This document shows positions 24,873 to 33,660 of a DNA stretch of 64,000 bases, in pieces. A program made the position numbers and the translations under genes. Position 1 is the stretch's first letter. The number at the start of each line of letters is the position of its first letter. Source of the stretch: Rhizobium redzepovicii (GTDB lineage: Bacteria; Pseudomonadota; Alphaproteobacteria; Rhizobiales; Rhizobiaceae); the NCBI RefSeq assembly GCF_019793435.1, contig NZ_JAILYH010000019.1, positions 62,001 through 126,000 on the forward strand. The letters run 5' to 3'. The notes under the pieces are model-generated. The model searched no databases and was not told the DNA's origin. It saw only the letters and a list, made by a program, of their open reading frames with translations.

Positions 24873-26657
24873 GTGCTGCAAACTGCCGATAGTGGGCATT
24901 CGTCATCGACGGCCAGAGCAATGCAAGAATCCGAATTTGTCTCGCATGATGGCACACGGCTCTTTTATCGGATGTGGCCTGCGACCGGCGCTGCACCGAA
25001 GGGCGCAATCATCCTTCTCCATCGCGGCCACGAGCATAGCGGCCGCGTCGCCCATCTCGCCACCGAGCTCGGCCTCGATGATTTTGCCTTCTACGCCTGG
25101 GACGCGCGCGGCCACGGGCGTTCACCGGGGGAGCGCGGCTATTCGCCATCCTTTGCCGCCTCGGCGCATGACCTCGATTGCTTCGTCCGCCATGTCAGCG
25201 AGACAAGCGGTACTGCCGTCGAAGACATCGCCGTCATTGCGCAGAGCGTCGGCGCCGTTCTCGCCACCGCCTGGGTGCACGACTATGCGCCGCCGATCCG
25301 TGCGCTGGTGTTGGCCTCGCCGGCCTTCAGCGTCAAGCTCTATGTGCCTTTTGCCAGGGAAGGCATTGCGCTCTGGGAAAAGCTTAAGGGCACATTCTTC
25401 GTCAATTCCTATGTCAAGGCGAGGTTCCTGACGCATGACCCCGAGCGCATCGCCTCGTACGAATCCGACCCGCTGATATCTAGGCCAATTGCCTCCAACA
25501 TTCTTTTGCAGCTCTACGAGGCGGCAGCCCGCGTCGTCGGCGACGCCCGCGCCATCACCGTTCCGACCCAACTGCTGATATCCGGCAGCGACTGGGTGGT
25601 GCGACACGCGCCGCAGCACCGGTTCTATGAAAACCTCGGCAGCCGCATCAAGGAGCGGCATGTGCTTGCCGGCTTCTACCATGACACACTTGGCGAAAAA
25701 GACCGTACGATGGCGCTCGCCGAGATCCGCCGTTTTGTCGATGCGCGTTTCGCCGAGCCCCGGGCGCCTGCCGATCTCAGCACCGCCCATATCCAGGGCT
25801 ATACGAAGGATGAGGCAGACCGGCTCGCGAGCCCTCTCGACGCCGCATCCCCACGCGGCATCTACTGGGCGCTCAGCCGCCTCAACATCAGGCTTGGCGC
25901 CCTGGTCTCAGAAGGCATCAGGACGGGGGTCAAGACCGGTTTTGATTCCGGCTCGACGCTCGATTACGTCTACGAGAACAAGCCGCGCGGGCTCGGTCCC
26001 GGCGGGCGTTTGATCGACAAGGTGTTCCTCGAGGCGATCGGCTGGCGCGGCATCAGGCAGCGAAAGCTGCATTTGCAGGAGCTGATCGACCGCGCGCTGC
26101 AGCGCCTGAAAGCAGCCGGCCGCAGCACCCATATGCTCGACATAGCGGCCGGCCACGGCCGTTATGTCCTTGATGCGATCGAGGCGGCTGCCGTGCGTCC
26201 CGATAGTGCGCGATTGCAGGATTATTCCCCCATAAACGTCGATGCCGGCCGCAACAGCATCGCCGCGCGGGGACTGGGTGATTTCGTGAGCTTCCGCCAG
26301 CAGGATGCCTTTGACGGCGAAGGGCTGGCTGCAATCATGCCGGCTCCGGATCTCGCGATCGTCTCCGGCCTGTATGAGTTGTTTTCCGACAATGCGATGA
26401 TCGCCGCTTCGCTCGATGGGATTGCCCGCGCGATGCGGCCCGGCGGACTGCTCGTCTACACCAACCAGCCATGGCATCCGCAACTGGAGATGATCGCCCG
26501 TGCTCTGACCTCCCACCGCGGCGGCCAGGCATGGGTGATGCGACGGCGGACGCAGGAAGAAATGGACCAACTGGTCGCCGCAGCCGGTTTCCGCAAGCTC
26601 GAACAGCGCATCGACCAGTGGGGTATTTTCACCGTCTCGCTGGCGGAGAGAGCGTGA
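24873..26657 (+). CDS. YnbC-like fusion: alpha/beta hydrolase plus methyltransferase-like domain
   Basis: About 594 residues. The first ~300 form a lysophospholipase-type alpha/beta hydrolase: HRGHEHSGR, DARGHGRSPGE, nucleophile Ser in AQSVGA and catalytic His in GFYHDTLGE. The last ~250 resemble a class I methyltransferase with the SAM loop MLDIAAGHGRYVLDA and MRPGGLLVYTNQPWHPQ. The same two-domain order is found in E. coli YnbC. The GTG start at 24873 has GGAG six bases upstream; a TTG at 24837 and an ATG at 24921 are alternatives. The next gene, ynbD-like, follows after 10 bases. A role in making or remodelling an unusual phospholipid is inferred from the neighbours. Confidence 0.85.
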   Translation: MLQTADSGHSSSTARAMQESEFVSHDGTRLFYRMWPATGAAPKGAIILLHRGHEHSGRVAHLATELGLDDFAFYAWDARGHGRSPGERGYSPSFAASAHDLDCFVRHVSETSGTAVEDIAVIAQSVGAVLATAWVHDYAPPIRALVLASPAFSVKLYVPFAREGIALWEKLKGTFFVNSYVKARFLTHDPERIASYESDPLISRPIASNILLQLYEAAARVVGDARAITVPTQLLISGSDWVVRHAPQHRFYENLGSRIKERHVLAGFYHDTLGEKDRTMALAEIRRFVDARFAEPRAPADLSTAHIQGYTKDEADRLASPLDAASPRGIYWALSRLNIRLGALVSEGIRTGVKTGFDSGSTLDYVYENKPRGLGPGGRLIDKVFLEAIGWRGIRQRKLHLQELIDRALQRLKAAGRSTHMLDIAAGHGRYVLDAIEAAAVRPDSARLQDYSPINVDAGRNSIAARGLGDFVSFRQQDAFDGEGLAAIMPAPDLAIVSGLYELFSDNAMIAASLDGIARAMRPGGLLVYTNQPWHPQLEMIARALTSHRGGQAWVMRRRTQEEMDQLVAAAGFRKLEQRIDQWGIFTVSLAERA

Positions 26658-26667
26658 GGGCAAGACG

Positions 26668-27996
26668 TTGGGGCAGGCACGTTCAACTCTTTCTGAGGCA
26701 GCGCCGGTCCTGAGACGGGCAGCGCTCTGGCTCGTCCTCCTGGCGCCGTTCTTCTATCTGACCTATGGCGGCGCCAATTGGGTGGCGTCGCAACGCGCCC
26801 ATGTGCCGAACATCGCCTTCGCATGGGAAAGCGCCATTCCGTTCCTAGCGTGGACGATCATTCCCTATTGGTCGATCAATCTGTTCTACGCACTCTGCCT
26901 GTTCATCAACACGACGCCGCGCGATGTGGATGTGCTCGCGAGGCGTTATTTGACGATCCAGCTGCTAGCCGTCGCCTGCTTTGTCGCGTTTCCGCTCGAA
27001 GCGCTCTTCGTGCGGCCGGCAACGAGCGGCCTGCCCGGTTTCATGTTCACCGTCCTCGGTGGATTCGATAAGCCGTTCAACCAGGCGCCGTCCCTGCATA
27101 TCGCGCTTCTGATGGTGATCTGGGACCATCTGCGCGGCCGGCTGCCGCGGAAGGCACGGCTTTTTTGGCACTTCTGGTGCTTCCTGATCGGAGCCTCCGT
27201 GCTGACGACGTGGCAGCATCACGTCATGGACATACCGACCGGCATGCTGCTCGGTCTGTTCGCCGCCTGGCTTTTTCCGCGCGACGCCGGTTCGCCTCTC
27301 GCGAAGTTTGCGATGAGCGGCGATCCGAAGTCGCGCCGCCTTGGCGTCTACTACCTGTGCGGCGCCGTCGCATTCCTCGGTCTTGCAGTGCTCTGCACGC
27401 CTCTATCGGCCGCAGCACTTCTGTTGCTCTGGCCGGCCATGGCGCTGGCGATCGTCGCAGTCGGATATTTCGGCGCCGGCCCGCAGATATTCCAGAAACG
27501 CGCCGATGGCCGGACCACGCTTGCCAGCCGCTGGCTGCTGGCGCCCTACCGGCTCGGCGCTGTCATCAACGTTTGGCTCTGGACCCGAAAAATGCCGGCA
27601 TCCGTGGCGATCGCTGATGGTGTCCATCTTGGTCGTTTTCCGCGTCGCCACGAGGCCAATCGTTTTGCCACGGTGATCGACATTACCGGCGAACTTCAGC
27701 GCCCGAGCGGGACGCTCGCGGGCTGGTCCAGCTTTCCAACCCTTGATCTGACCGGCCTCGACAAGATCCAGACCCGGGCTGCGGCGAACCTTATCGAGGT
27801 TGCGCGCCACCAGGGACCGGTCCTCGTCTGCTGTGCTTTAGGTTTCCAGCGGAGCGCCGGCGTCATCGTGCGCTGGCTGCTTATCAGCCGACGTTGCGAC
27901 AATCCAGCCGAAGCGCTGCGGCTGATCGAACGGGCGGGGTGGCGTGTTTATCTGCCTGTGGAAAGTCTCCATGCCGTGGCGGAGGGTTTGCAATGA
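26668..27996 (+). CDS. YnbD-like membrane protein: PAP2 phosphatase plus dual-specificity phosphatase domain
   Basis: A 442-residue protein from a TTG start. The N-terminal ~290 residues hold about eight membrane helices with lipid-phosphatase (PAP2) motifs: QAPSLHIAL, and SVLTTWQHHVMDIPTG where the His/Asp pair is kept. The C-terminal ~140 residues form a cysteine-type phosphatase domain with C-x5-R-S (CALGFQRSAG). E. coli YnbD has the same fusion. It probably dephosphorylates a lipid head group or phosphatidyl product of the YnbA-like enzyme. Its stop overlaps the next ATG, so the downstream small membrane protein is coupled. Confidence 0.85.
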   Translation: MGQARSTLSEAAPVLRRAALWLVLLAPFFYLTYGGANWVASQRAHVPNIAFAWESAIPFLAWTIIPYWSINLFYALCLFINTTPRDVDVLARRYLTIQLLAVACFVAFPLEALFVRPATSGLPGFMFTVLGGFDKPFNQAPSLHIALLMVIWDHLRGRLPRKARLFWHFWCFLIGASVLTTWQHHVMDIPTGMLLGLFAAWLFPRDAGSPLAKFAMSGDPKSRRLGVYYLCGAVAFLGLAVLCTPLSAAALLLLWPAMALAIVAVGYFGAGPQIFQKRADGRTTLASRWLLAPYRLGAVINVWLWTRKMPASVAIADGVHLGRFPRRHEANRFATVIDITGELQRPSGTLAGWSSFPTLDLTGLDKIQTRAAANLIEVARHQGPVLVCCALGFQRSAGVIVRWLLISRRCDNPAEALRLIERAGWRVYLPVESLHAVAEGLQ

Positions 27997-28433
27997 CGCA
28001 GTGGAATACCGTGGCCTCTGCGGCTGCGCGAAACCTCGGCCGCAATGCAGTCGTCTGCGGGCTCACAGTGTTGTTGCCACTGATTGTCGGCCCGATCACC
28101 GCGGACTATCGAGGTTTCGCTCCAATGCTCGGCTGGCTTCTGATGCTCGTTTTCTGCGGGATTATTCTTGCGCTGGCGATCCATCTGCTTTTCGATGCGC
28201 TGTTGTTTCGCCTCGCGTCGAGCTACGAGACCGAGACGGCCGGTCTTGCCGCGATCGACGACCTGTTGTCCCGCATGCAGCTTCGCAAGCCTGACGGGAC
28301 GCCGCGTGGCCTCGAGAAGCGGATTGCCGGATCGCGCCGCATCGTCTGGCAGCAGCGTCTCGCGCTCTCCATCTATCTCGTGATTTTCGCGATCCTTCTG
28401 CTCGACGCGACCGATGGGCCGCCGCTCTGCTGA
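27993..28433 (+). CDS. Small membrane protein, last gene of the ynb-like cluster
   Basis: A 146-residue protein with three or four hydrophobic segments (about residues 20-38, 45-70 and 120-138) and a polar, charged middle part (DDLLSRMQLRKPDG). I do not recognise the family. The start at 27993 shares ATGA with the stop of the YnbD-like gene, so its product probably belongs to the same pathway. E. coli ynbABCD has a CDP-diglyceride synthase (YnbB) that is absent here; this protein is far too short to replace it. It ends 18 bases from the convergent FMN oxidase gene. Confidence 0.7.
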   Translation: MTQWNTVASAAARNLGRNAVVCGLTVLLPLIVGPITADYRGFAPMLGWLLMLVFCGIILALAIHLLFDALLFRLASSYETETAGLAAIDDLLSRMQLRKPDGTPRGLEKRIAGSRRIVWQQRLALSIYLVIFAILLLDATDGPPLC

Positions 28434-28451
28434 GCGGCTTCTCAAGCAGGG

Positions 28452-29594
28452 TCACGGCCGCACAGCGATGATCGACGAGTTCACATCCTTGATGTCGCGC
28501 TTGCCGCAGAGGGCCATGGTGATGTCCATCTCCTTGCGGAGAATGCCGAGCGCCAGTGTGACGCCCTCCTTGCCCATGGCGCCGAGGCCATAAAGGAAGG
28601 GGCGGCCGATATAGGTGCCTTTGGCGCCGAGCGCGACGGCCTTCAAGACGTCCTGTCCGGAGCGGATGCCGCCGTCGAGATGGACTTCGATGCGGTCGCC
28701 GACGGCGTCGACGATCGCAGGCAGCATGCTGATCGAGGAAGGGGCGCCGTCCAGTTGGCGGCCGCCATGATTGGAGACGACGATCGCGTCGGCGCCGGTA
28801 TCGGCGGCGGCCTTCGCATCCTCCGGATCGAGCACGCCCTTGATGATCAGCGGGCCGCCCCATTGCTCCTTGATCCAGGCGACATCGGCCCAGGAAAGCC
28901 GCGGGTCGAACTGCTCGTGTGTCCATGCGGCAAGCGAGGTGATGTTGGTGACATTTTTCGCGTGGCCGATAATGTTGCCGAAGGTGCGGCGCTTGGTCTT
29001 AAGCATATCCAGGCACCAGAAGGGCCGGGTCGCCATCTGCCAGATGTGTTTCGGGGTAAATCTTGGCGGCGCCGACAGGCCGTTGCGCAGGTCCTTGTGG
29101 CGCTGGCCGAGGATCTGCAGGTCCGCTGTCAGCACCAGCGCCGAACATCTGGCGGCCTTGGCGCGGTTGATCAGCCCGAGGACGAAATCCTTGTCCCGCA
29201 TCACATAGAGCTGGAACCAGAAGGGACGCGTCGTCACCGAAGCGACATCCTCGATCGAGCAGATGCTCATCGTCGACAGCGTGAAGGGGACGCCGAACTC
29301 CTCGGCGGCGCGCGCCGCCAGCATCTCGCCATCGGCGTGCTGCATGCCGGTCAGGCCGGTCGGCGCCAGGGCCACCGGCATCGACACTCTCTGGCCGATC
29401 ATCGTCGTTTCCAGCGAGCGGTTGGCCATGTCGACCATTACCCGCTGGCGCAGCTTGATCCGGCTGAAATCACTCTCGTTCGCCTGATATGTAGATTCCG
29501 TCCAGGCGCCCGAATCCGCATAATCGAAAAACATCTTCGGCACGCGGCGCCGTGCGCGCTGTTTCAGATCGGCGATGGTGAGCGGCGTGGCCAT
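28452..29594 (-). CDS. FMN-dependent alpha-hydroxy-acid oxidase/dehydrogenase (LldD-like)
   Basis: A 380-residue TIM-barrel flavoprotein. FMN and active-site motifs are clear: YVMRDKDF region, PLIIKGVLDPEDA with the FMN-binding Lys, SNHGGRQLDGAPSS with catalytic His and Arg, and DGGIRSGQDVLKAVALGA. Members oxidise L-lactate, glycolate or mandelate to the 2-keto acid. The nearby ureide pathway yields glyoxylate, so a glycolate role is possible, but lactate is the commoner substrate in this family. The ATG at 29594 is preferred to a GTG five codons earlier because GAAGG lies upstream of it. Confidence 0.88.
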   Translation of the reverse strand: MATPLTIADLKQRARRRVPKMFFDYADSGAWTESTYQANESDFSRIKLRQRVMVDMANRSLETTMIGQRVSMPVALAPTGLTGMQHADGEMLAARAAEEFGVPFTLSTMSICSIEDVASVTTRPFWFQLYVMRDKDFVLGLINRAKAARCSALVLTADLQILGQRHKDLRNGLSAPPRFTPKHIWQMATRPFWCLDMLKTKRRTFGNIIGHAKNVTNITSLAAWTHEQFDPRLSWADVAWIKEQWGGPLIIKGVLDPEDAKAAADTGADAIVVSNHGGRQLDGAPSSISMLPAIVDAVGDRIEVHLDGGIRSGQDVLKAVALGAKGTYIGRPFLYGLGAMGKEGVTLALGILRKEMDITMALCGKRDIKDVNSSIIAVRP

Positions 29595-29681
29595 GAATTG
29601 AACCTTCACATCTGAATGCGGCTACAGGAAATTGGCCCTTTCAGGCTGCAGTTGGGCATCGGGGATCGATAAAGCGAGGTG

Positions 29682-30992
29682 TCATCCAAGCCCCGCTTTC
29701 ATAGCCACACCCGCCACATAGGTTTCGGCGACCGCCCGGTCGTCGCCCATCGTCTGCAAGAGGAAGAGTTCTTCGGGCAAGGTCTTTACCGCCTCCAGTT
29801 TCAGCGCCATGGCCGGGGTCGCGGCCGCGTCGAGGACGATGAGGTCGGCTTCGGTGCCGGGGTCCAGCGTGCCGATCCGACCTGCCAGTGACAGCGCCTC
29901 GGCATTGCCGCGCGTCATCAGGTAGTAGCTTTCCAGCGGGTTCAGCCGTTCGCCGAGCAATTGCTGGATCTTGTAGGCCTCGTCCATGGTTTTCAGCATC
30001 GAATAGCTGGAGCCGCCGCCAATATCGGTCGCCACCCCGATGCGCACCGGCTTTTCGCGCCGCGCCAGCGCCTTCAGCGGAAACAGGCCGGAGCCGAGGA
30101 AGAGGTTCGAGGTCGGGCAGTGGACGGCGACCGAGCCCGTCTCGCTCATGACATCGGCTTCACGCTCGGACAGGTGAATGGCGTGGCCGAACAGGCTTTT
30201 CGGTCCGAGCAGGCCGTAACGGGCGTAGATGTCGGTATAGTCGATCGCGTCGGGATAGAGCTCGCAGGTGAATTTGATCTCGTCGTGATTTTCCGAAAGA
30301 TGCGTCTGGATGTGCAGATCGGGAAATTCGCGGGCGAGCGCTGCCGTCGCTTCCATCTGCGCCGGGGTCGAGGTGATGGCGAAGCGCGGGGTGATGGCGA
30401 CGTGGTTGCGGCCCTTGCCGTGCCAGTCGGCTATCACCTGACGGGTCTCGTCATAGCCCATCTCCGGCGTGTCGAGCAGGCCTTGCGGGGCGTTGCGGTC
30501 CATCATCACCTTGCCGCCGACCATGCGCATGTTGCGCTTCATCGCCTCGGCGAAAAAGGCGTCGGCCGAGGTCTTGTGCACGGAGCAATAGGCGACCGCC
30601 GTGGTCGTGCCGTGGCGGATCAGTTCGTCGTAGAAATGCGTGGCGATCCTTTGCGCGTGTGCGCTTTCGACGAAACGGCATTCCTCAGGAAAGGTATAGC
30701 TGTTCAGCCATTCGAGCAGGTTGGCGGCATAGGAGGCGATCACCTGCATCTGCGGAAAATGCAAATGCATGTCGATGAAGCCGGGCAGGATCAGATGCGG
30801 GCGATGGTCGATCTCGATCACATCAGCGGCTGCCTTTGCCTTCACGTCGGCATAGGCGCCGGCCGCCGCGATCAGCCCGTCTTCGATCAGCAGACCGCCA
30901 TCCTCCTCGTAGAGATAGCTCTGGCTGTCGGTCAGACTCAGCGGCGCGCGATGAAAAGAAAGCAGGCGGCCGCGCAGGAGTGTCGTCGTCAT
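29682..30992 (-). CDS. guaD: Guanine deaminase
   Basis: A 436-residue amidohydrolase. Zinc-binding motifs are visible as DMHLHFPQM (HxH), the HLSENHDE region and FGHAIHLSE, together with the guanine-deaminase segment CPTSNLFLGSG and ATDIGGGSSYSM near the last metal-binding Asp. It converts guanine to xanthine and ammonia. Its start overlaps the end of puuD by four bases (30989-30992), so the two are coupled; the joint product flow is guanine to xanthine to urate to hydroxyisourate. Confidence 0.93.
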   Translation of the reverse strand: MTTTLLRGRLLSFHRAPLSLTDSQSYLYEEDGGLLIEDGLIAAAGAYADVKAKAAADVIEIDHRPHLILPGFIDMHLHFPQMQVIASYAANLLEWLNSYTFPEECRFVESAHAQRIATHFYDELIRHGTTTAVAYCSVHKTSADAFFAEAMKRNMRMVGGKVMMDRNAPQGLLDTPEMGYDETRQVIADWHGKGRNHVAITPRFAITSTPAQMEATAALAREFPDLHIQTHLSENHDEIKFTCELYPDAIDYTDIYARYGLLGPKSLFGHAIHLSEREADVMSETGSVAVHCPTSNLFLGSGLFPLKALARREKPVRIGVATDIGGGSSYSMLKTMDEAYKIQQLLGERLNPLESYYLMTRGNAEALSLAGRIGTLDPGTEADLIVLDAAATPAMALKLEAVKTLPEELFLLQTMGDDRAVAETYVAGVAMKAGLG

Positions 30993-32227
30993 TGTTTCTT
31001 GCCTTCGACTGCGCTTTCGAACCAGGCGACCAGCAGCTTGCGTTCGTCCGGCGTGATATCGGTCACGTTGCCGGGCGGCATGGCATGGGTGCGGCCCGCT
31101 TGTATATAGATCTCGCGGGCATGGGCGGCAATTTCCGCGTCGTTTTCGAGCATCACCTCTTTCGGCGGCCGCACGATGCCCTCATAGACGGGCTCGGCGG
31201 CGTGGCACATCGAACAGCGCGTCGCGACCAGTTGCTTGACGGCGGGAAAATGCGGATCGCCGGCGAATTGCTGGAAGGCGGGCGCCACCGCCGCCGTATC
31301 CTTATCGCCGGTCAGCAGCTTCGGCACCGTCGAAAGCCACATGATCAGGATGAAAAGGACGAGGGTGACGATCCAGGTCCAGGTCGGCCGGCCTTTCCTG
31401 GCATGGGTGGTGTTGAACCAGTGGCGGATGGTGACGCCCATCAGGAAGACAAGCGCCGCGATCACCCAATTGAACTGTGTTCCGAAAGCCAGCGGATAGT
31501 GGTTCGACAGCATGAAAAAGATGACGGGCAGGGTCAGGTAGTTGTTGTGCAGCGAACGCTGCTTGGCGATCTGTCCGTATTTCGGATCGGGCGTTCGGCC
31601 GGCGATGAGATCGGCGACGACGATCTTCTGGTTGGGGATGATGATCATGAAGACGTTGGCCGACATGATCGTCGCGGTGAAGGCGCCGAGATGGAGGAAG
31701 GCGGCGCGGCCGCTGAAAAGCTGCGTATAGCCCCAGGCCATGAAGACCAGCACGACGTAGAGGACTGCCATCAGTCCCCAGGTGTTGCGACCGAGCGGCG
31801 ACTTGCAGAGCAAGTCGTAGACGATCCAGCCGAAAGCCAGGGATGCCAGCGAGATCGCGATGGCGACCGGCGGGCTGATATCGAGCACATGGCGATCGAT
31901 GAGAAAGAGGTCGGCGCCGCCATAATAGACGATGCACAGCATCAGGAAGCCGGATATCCAGGTGAAATAGCTCTCATATTTGAACCAGGTCAGGTGCTCC
32001 GGCATTTGCGCGGGTGCCACCAGATATTTCTGGATATGATAGAAGCCGCCGCCATGGACCTGCCATTCCTCGCCATAGGCGCCGGGCGGCAGATGTGGGC
32101 GTTTCACCAGTCCGAGATCGAGCGCGATGAAATAGAAGGACGATCCGATCCAGGCGATCGCGGTGACGACATGGAACCAGCGCGCCGCGAAGGCGAGCCA
32201 TTCCCATGCTATGGCATATTCATACAT
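30989..32227 (-). CDS. puuD: Membrane urate hydroxylase/oxidase PuuD with cytochrome c domain
   Basis: A 412-residue protein. The first ~300 residues have about eight membrane helices and the PuuD N-terminal signature (WFHVVTAIAWIGSSFYFIALD). The C-terminal ~100 residues form a cytochrome c-like domain with the haem motif CSMCH and a distal Met in HAMPPGN. It oxidises urate to 5-hydroxyisourate, passing electrons to the respiratory chain, and replaces a soluble uricase. It leads the minus-strand unit puuD-guaD and is divergent from the peptidase gene. Confidence 0.93.
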   Translation of the reverse strand: MYEYAIAWEWLAFAARWFHVVTAIAWIGSSFYFIALDLGLVKRPHLPPGAYGEEWQVHGGGFYHIQKYLVAPAQMPEHLTWFKYESYFTWISGFLMLCIVYYGGADLFLIDRHVLDISPPVAIAISLASLAFGWIVYDLLCKSPLGRNTWGLMAVLYVVLVFMAWGYTQLFSGRAAFLHLGAFTATIMSANVFMIIIPNQKIVVADLIAGRTPDPKYGQIAKQRSLHNNYLTLPVIFFMLSNHYPLAFGTQFNWVIAALVFLMGVTIRHWFNTTHARKGRPTWTWIVTLVLFILIMWLSTVPKLLTGDKDTAAVAPAFQQFAGDPHFPAVKQLVATRCSMCHAAEPVYEGIVRPPKEVMLENDAEIAAHAREIYIQAGRTHAMPPGNVTDITPDERKLLVAWFESAVEGKKQ

Positions 32228-32353
32228 CGAGTTCCCCTATCTTCCTCCGACTCGTAACATTGCGGAAATTTTGGCGGGGAGGGAAGAGGAGATTGAAAGA
32301 CCGCACATGTGCACCGGTTTCCGCAACGGTGGCGAGGCCGAAGGAGCCATGGA

Positions 32354-33040
32354 ATGATCACCGCGCTCTACAGCGATCAGCTCATCGCCGAAAACGCGCC
32401 GATGGACCGGCGGCTCGCGGCGCTCATTCTGTCGCGTGGTAACCGCATCGGCTATATCGCCTCGGCCCCGGAGCCGCAGCGGGCGTTCTTCGACGAGAAG
32501 CGGCAGTATTATGCCCGATATGGCCTTTCTCTCGATCTCTTCGTCGATCTCGACGCGCTTGCCGGCGGCGAGGAGATCGGCCGGCTGTTTGCCTGCAACG
32601 CCATCCATCTCACAGGCGGCCACACCGGCGATTTTCTGAGACGGCTGCGCCAAAGCGGCATGCTGGAAAAACTGCGCGCATGGGCGCTTGACGACGGCAT
32701 TCTCGTCGGCACCAGCGCCGGGGCGATTTTGATGACGCCGACGATCGCCGCCGATGCGCTCTTTGAGGGCGGTTCGCCGGAGGCGGTACGGGATGGCGCG
32801 GCTCTTGATCTCATGCCCTTCGAGTTCTTTCCGCATCTGAACGACGATCCCGGCTATCTCCCCGCGCTGCTGCGCTACAGCGAGACCACGGCAAATCCTA
32901 TTCTCGCGTGCCGGGACGGTGAGGGTCTCATTCTCTGCGATGGGCTCGTCGAAATCTTCGGCGCTCCGCTGATGATCGCTGGCGGCTTTGTCGAAGCTGC
33001 CGATCGCGGCCGCATCGCCGATCTGCTGTCCCGTGCCTAA
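32354..33040 (+). CDS. Peptidase E / S51-family serine peptidase-like protein
   Basis: A 228-residue class I glutamine-amidotransferase-like protein with the nucleophile elbow GTSAGAIL (Ser in place of Cys, as in S51 peptidases and cyanophycinases) and the upstream LTGGHTGDFLRRL motif. S51 members cleave aspartyl dipeptides or cyanophycin. The start at 32354 is supported by AGGAG seven bases upstream; the open frame from 32309 has no such signal. It is divergent from puuD, but no metabolic link is evident. Confidence 0.8.
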   Translation: MITALYSDQLIAENAPMDRRLAALILSRGNRIGYIASAPEPQRAFFDEKRQYYARYGLSLDLFVDLDALAGGEEIGRLFACNAIHLTGGHTGDFLRRLRQSGMLEKLRAWALDDGILVGTSAGAILMTPTIAADALFEGGSPEAVRDGAALDLMPFEFFPHLNDDPGYLPALLRYSETTANPILACRDGEGLILCDGLVEIFGAPLMIAGGFVEAADRGRIADLLSRA

Positions 33041-33202
33041 AAGCTGCCGAGAATGCTGTGCATTATCTCCGTCTTATACTCGATCTGCTAATATAGTGGA
33101 TCTTGAACGATGACGACTCGATTGCAGTTATGTTTAAGGCCGCCGGAATAAATAAGAAAAGTTAGATCGTCGGCGGCGCATTCATCAACGGAGAAGATGC
33201 CC

Positions 33203-33535
33203 ATGCGCAGCATTCTGACGTGTGTGATGATTGCGTATGCGTCGCTGGCGATGGCTCACGACGCACCGTCGGGGTGGAGTTATGACCCCTATTGTTGCAA
33301 CGGCGACAGTCATAATGGCGACTGCCAGATGATCCCTTCGAAGAGCGTGGCGGTGACGCCGGGCGGATATCGTGTCACGCTGCTGCCGGGCGACCACCGG
33401 CTGGTCACGCATGCCCACGTCTTCCTGCTGCCGATGACGAAGGCGATGCAATCCGGCGACAACGACTATCATCTCTGTTTATTCCCGAACGAGGACACGC
33501 CGCGCTGCTTCTATGCGCCGGAGATGGGATACTGA
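33203..33535 (+). CDS. Small exported protein of unknown function
   Basis: A 110-residue protein with a short signal peptide (ending SLAMA). The mature part begins HDAPSGWSYDPYCCNGDSHNGDC, with six cysteines in all, several probably in disulphides, and includes a GYRVTLLPGDHRLV segment. Similar small periplasmic proteins are common in rhizobia; no function is known. The ATG at 33203 is preferred over 33197 because GGAG is nine bases from it but only three from the earlier one. A hairpin with a T-run follows. Confidence 0.72.
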   Translation: MRSILTCVMIAYASLAMAHDAPSGWSYDPYCCNGDSHNGDCQMIPSKSVAVTPGGYRVTLLPGDHRLVTHAHVFLLPMTKAMQSGDNDYHLCLFPNEDTPRCFYAPEMGY

Positions 33536-33557
33536 GGCCACGGCGATGCCTGGCTCC

Positions 33558-33610
33558 AAAGCGCGTCGCAGCAAACTTGATTCATGCTACGCGCTTTAGC
33601 TTTTTGTTTT
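33558..33610 (+). terminator. Hairpin with T-run after the small exported protein gene
   Basis: AAAGCGCGT (33558-33566) and ACGCGCTTT (33589-33597) pair perfectly and are followed by AGCTTTTTGTTTT. This sequence is part of a dispersed rhizobial repeat but has the full form of an intrinsic terminator. Confidence 0.65.
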
Positions 33611-33611
33611 G

Positions 33612-33660
33612 ATGCATGTCGTTATCCCGGAACCGCTACACACTTCCCGGCGACATGCAT
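33612..33660. repeat. Rhizobial palindromic repeat (GCATGTCG type)
   Basis: Perfect 10-base arms ATGCATGTCG (33612-33621) and CGACATGCAT (33651-33660) flank a core with GGAACCGCT and CACTTCCCGG, related to the element at 571-620. It ends exactly at the LysR gene's last base. Confidence 0.7.

Noticed and set aside
30836..32257. Open frame of 473 codons antisense to guaD and puuD
   Set aside because: Overlaps two genes with clear catalytic and haem motifs on the other strand.
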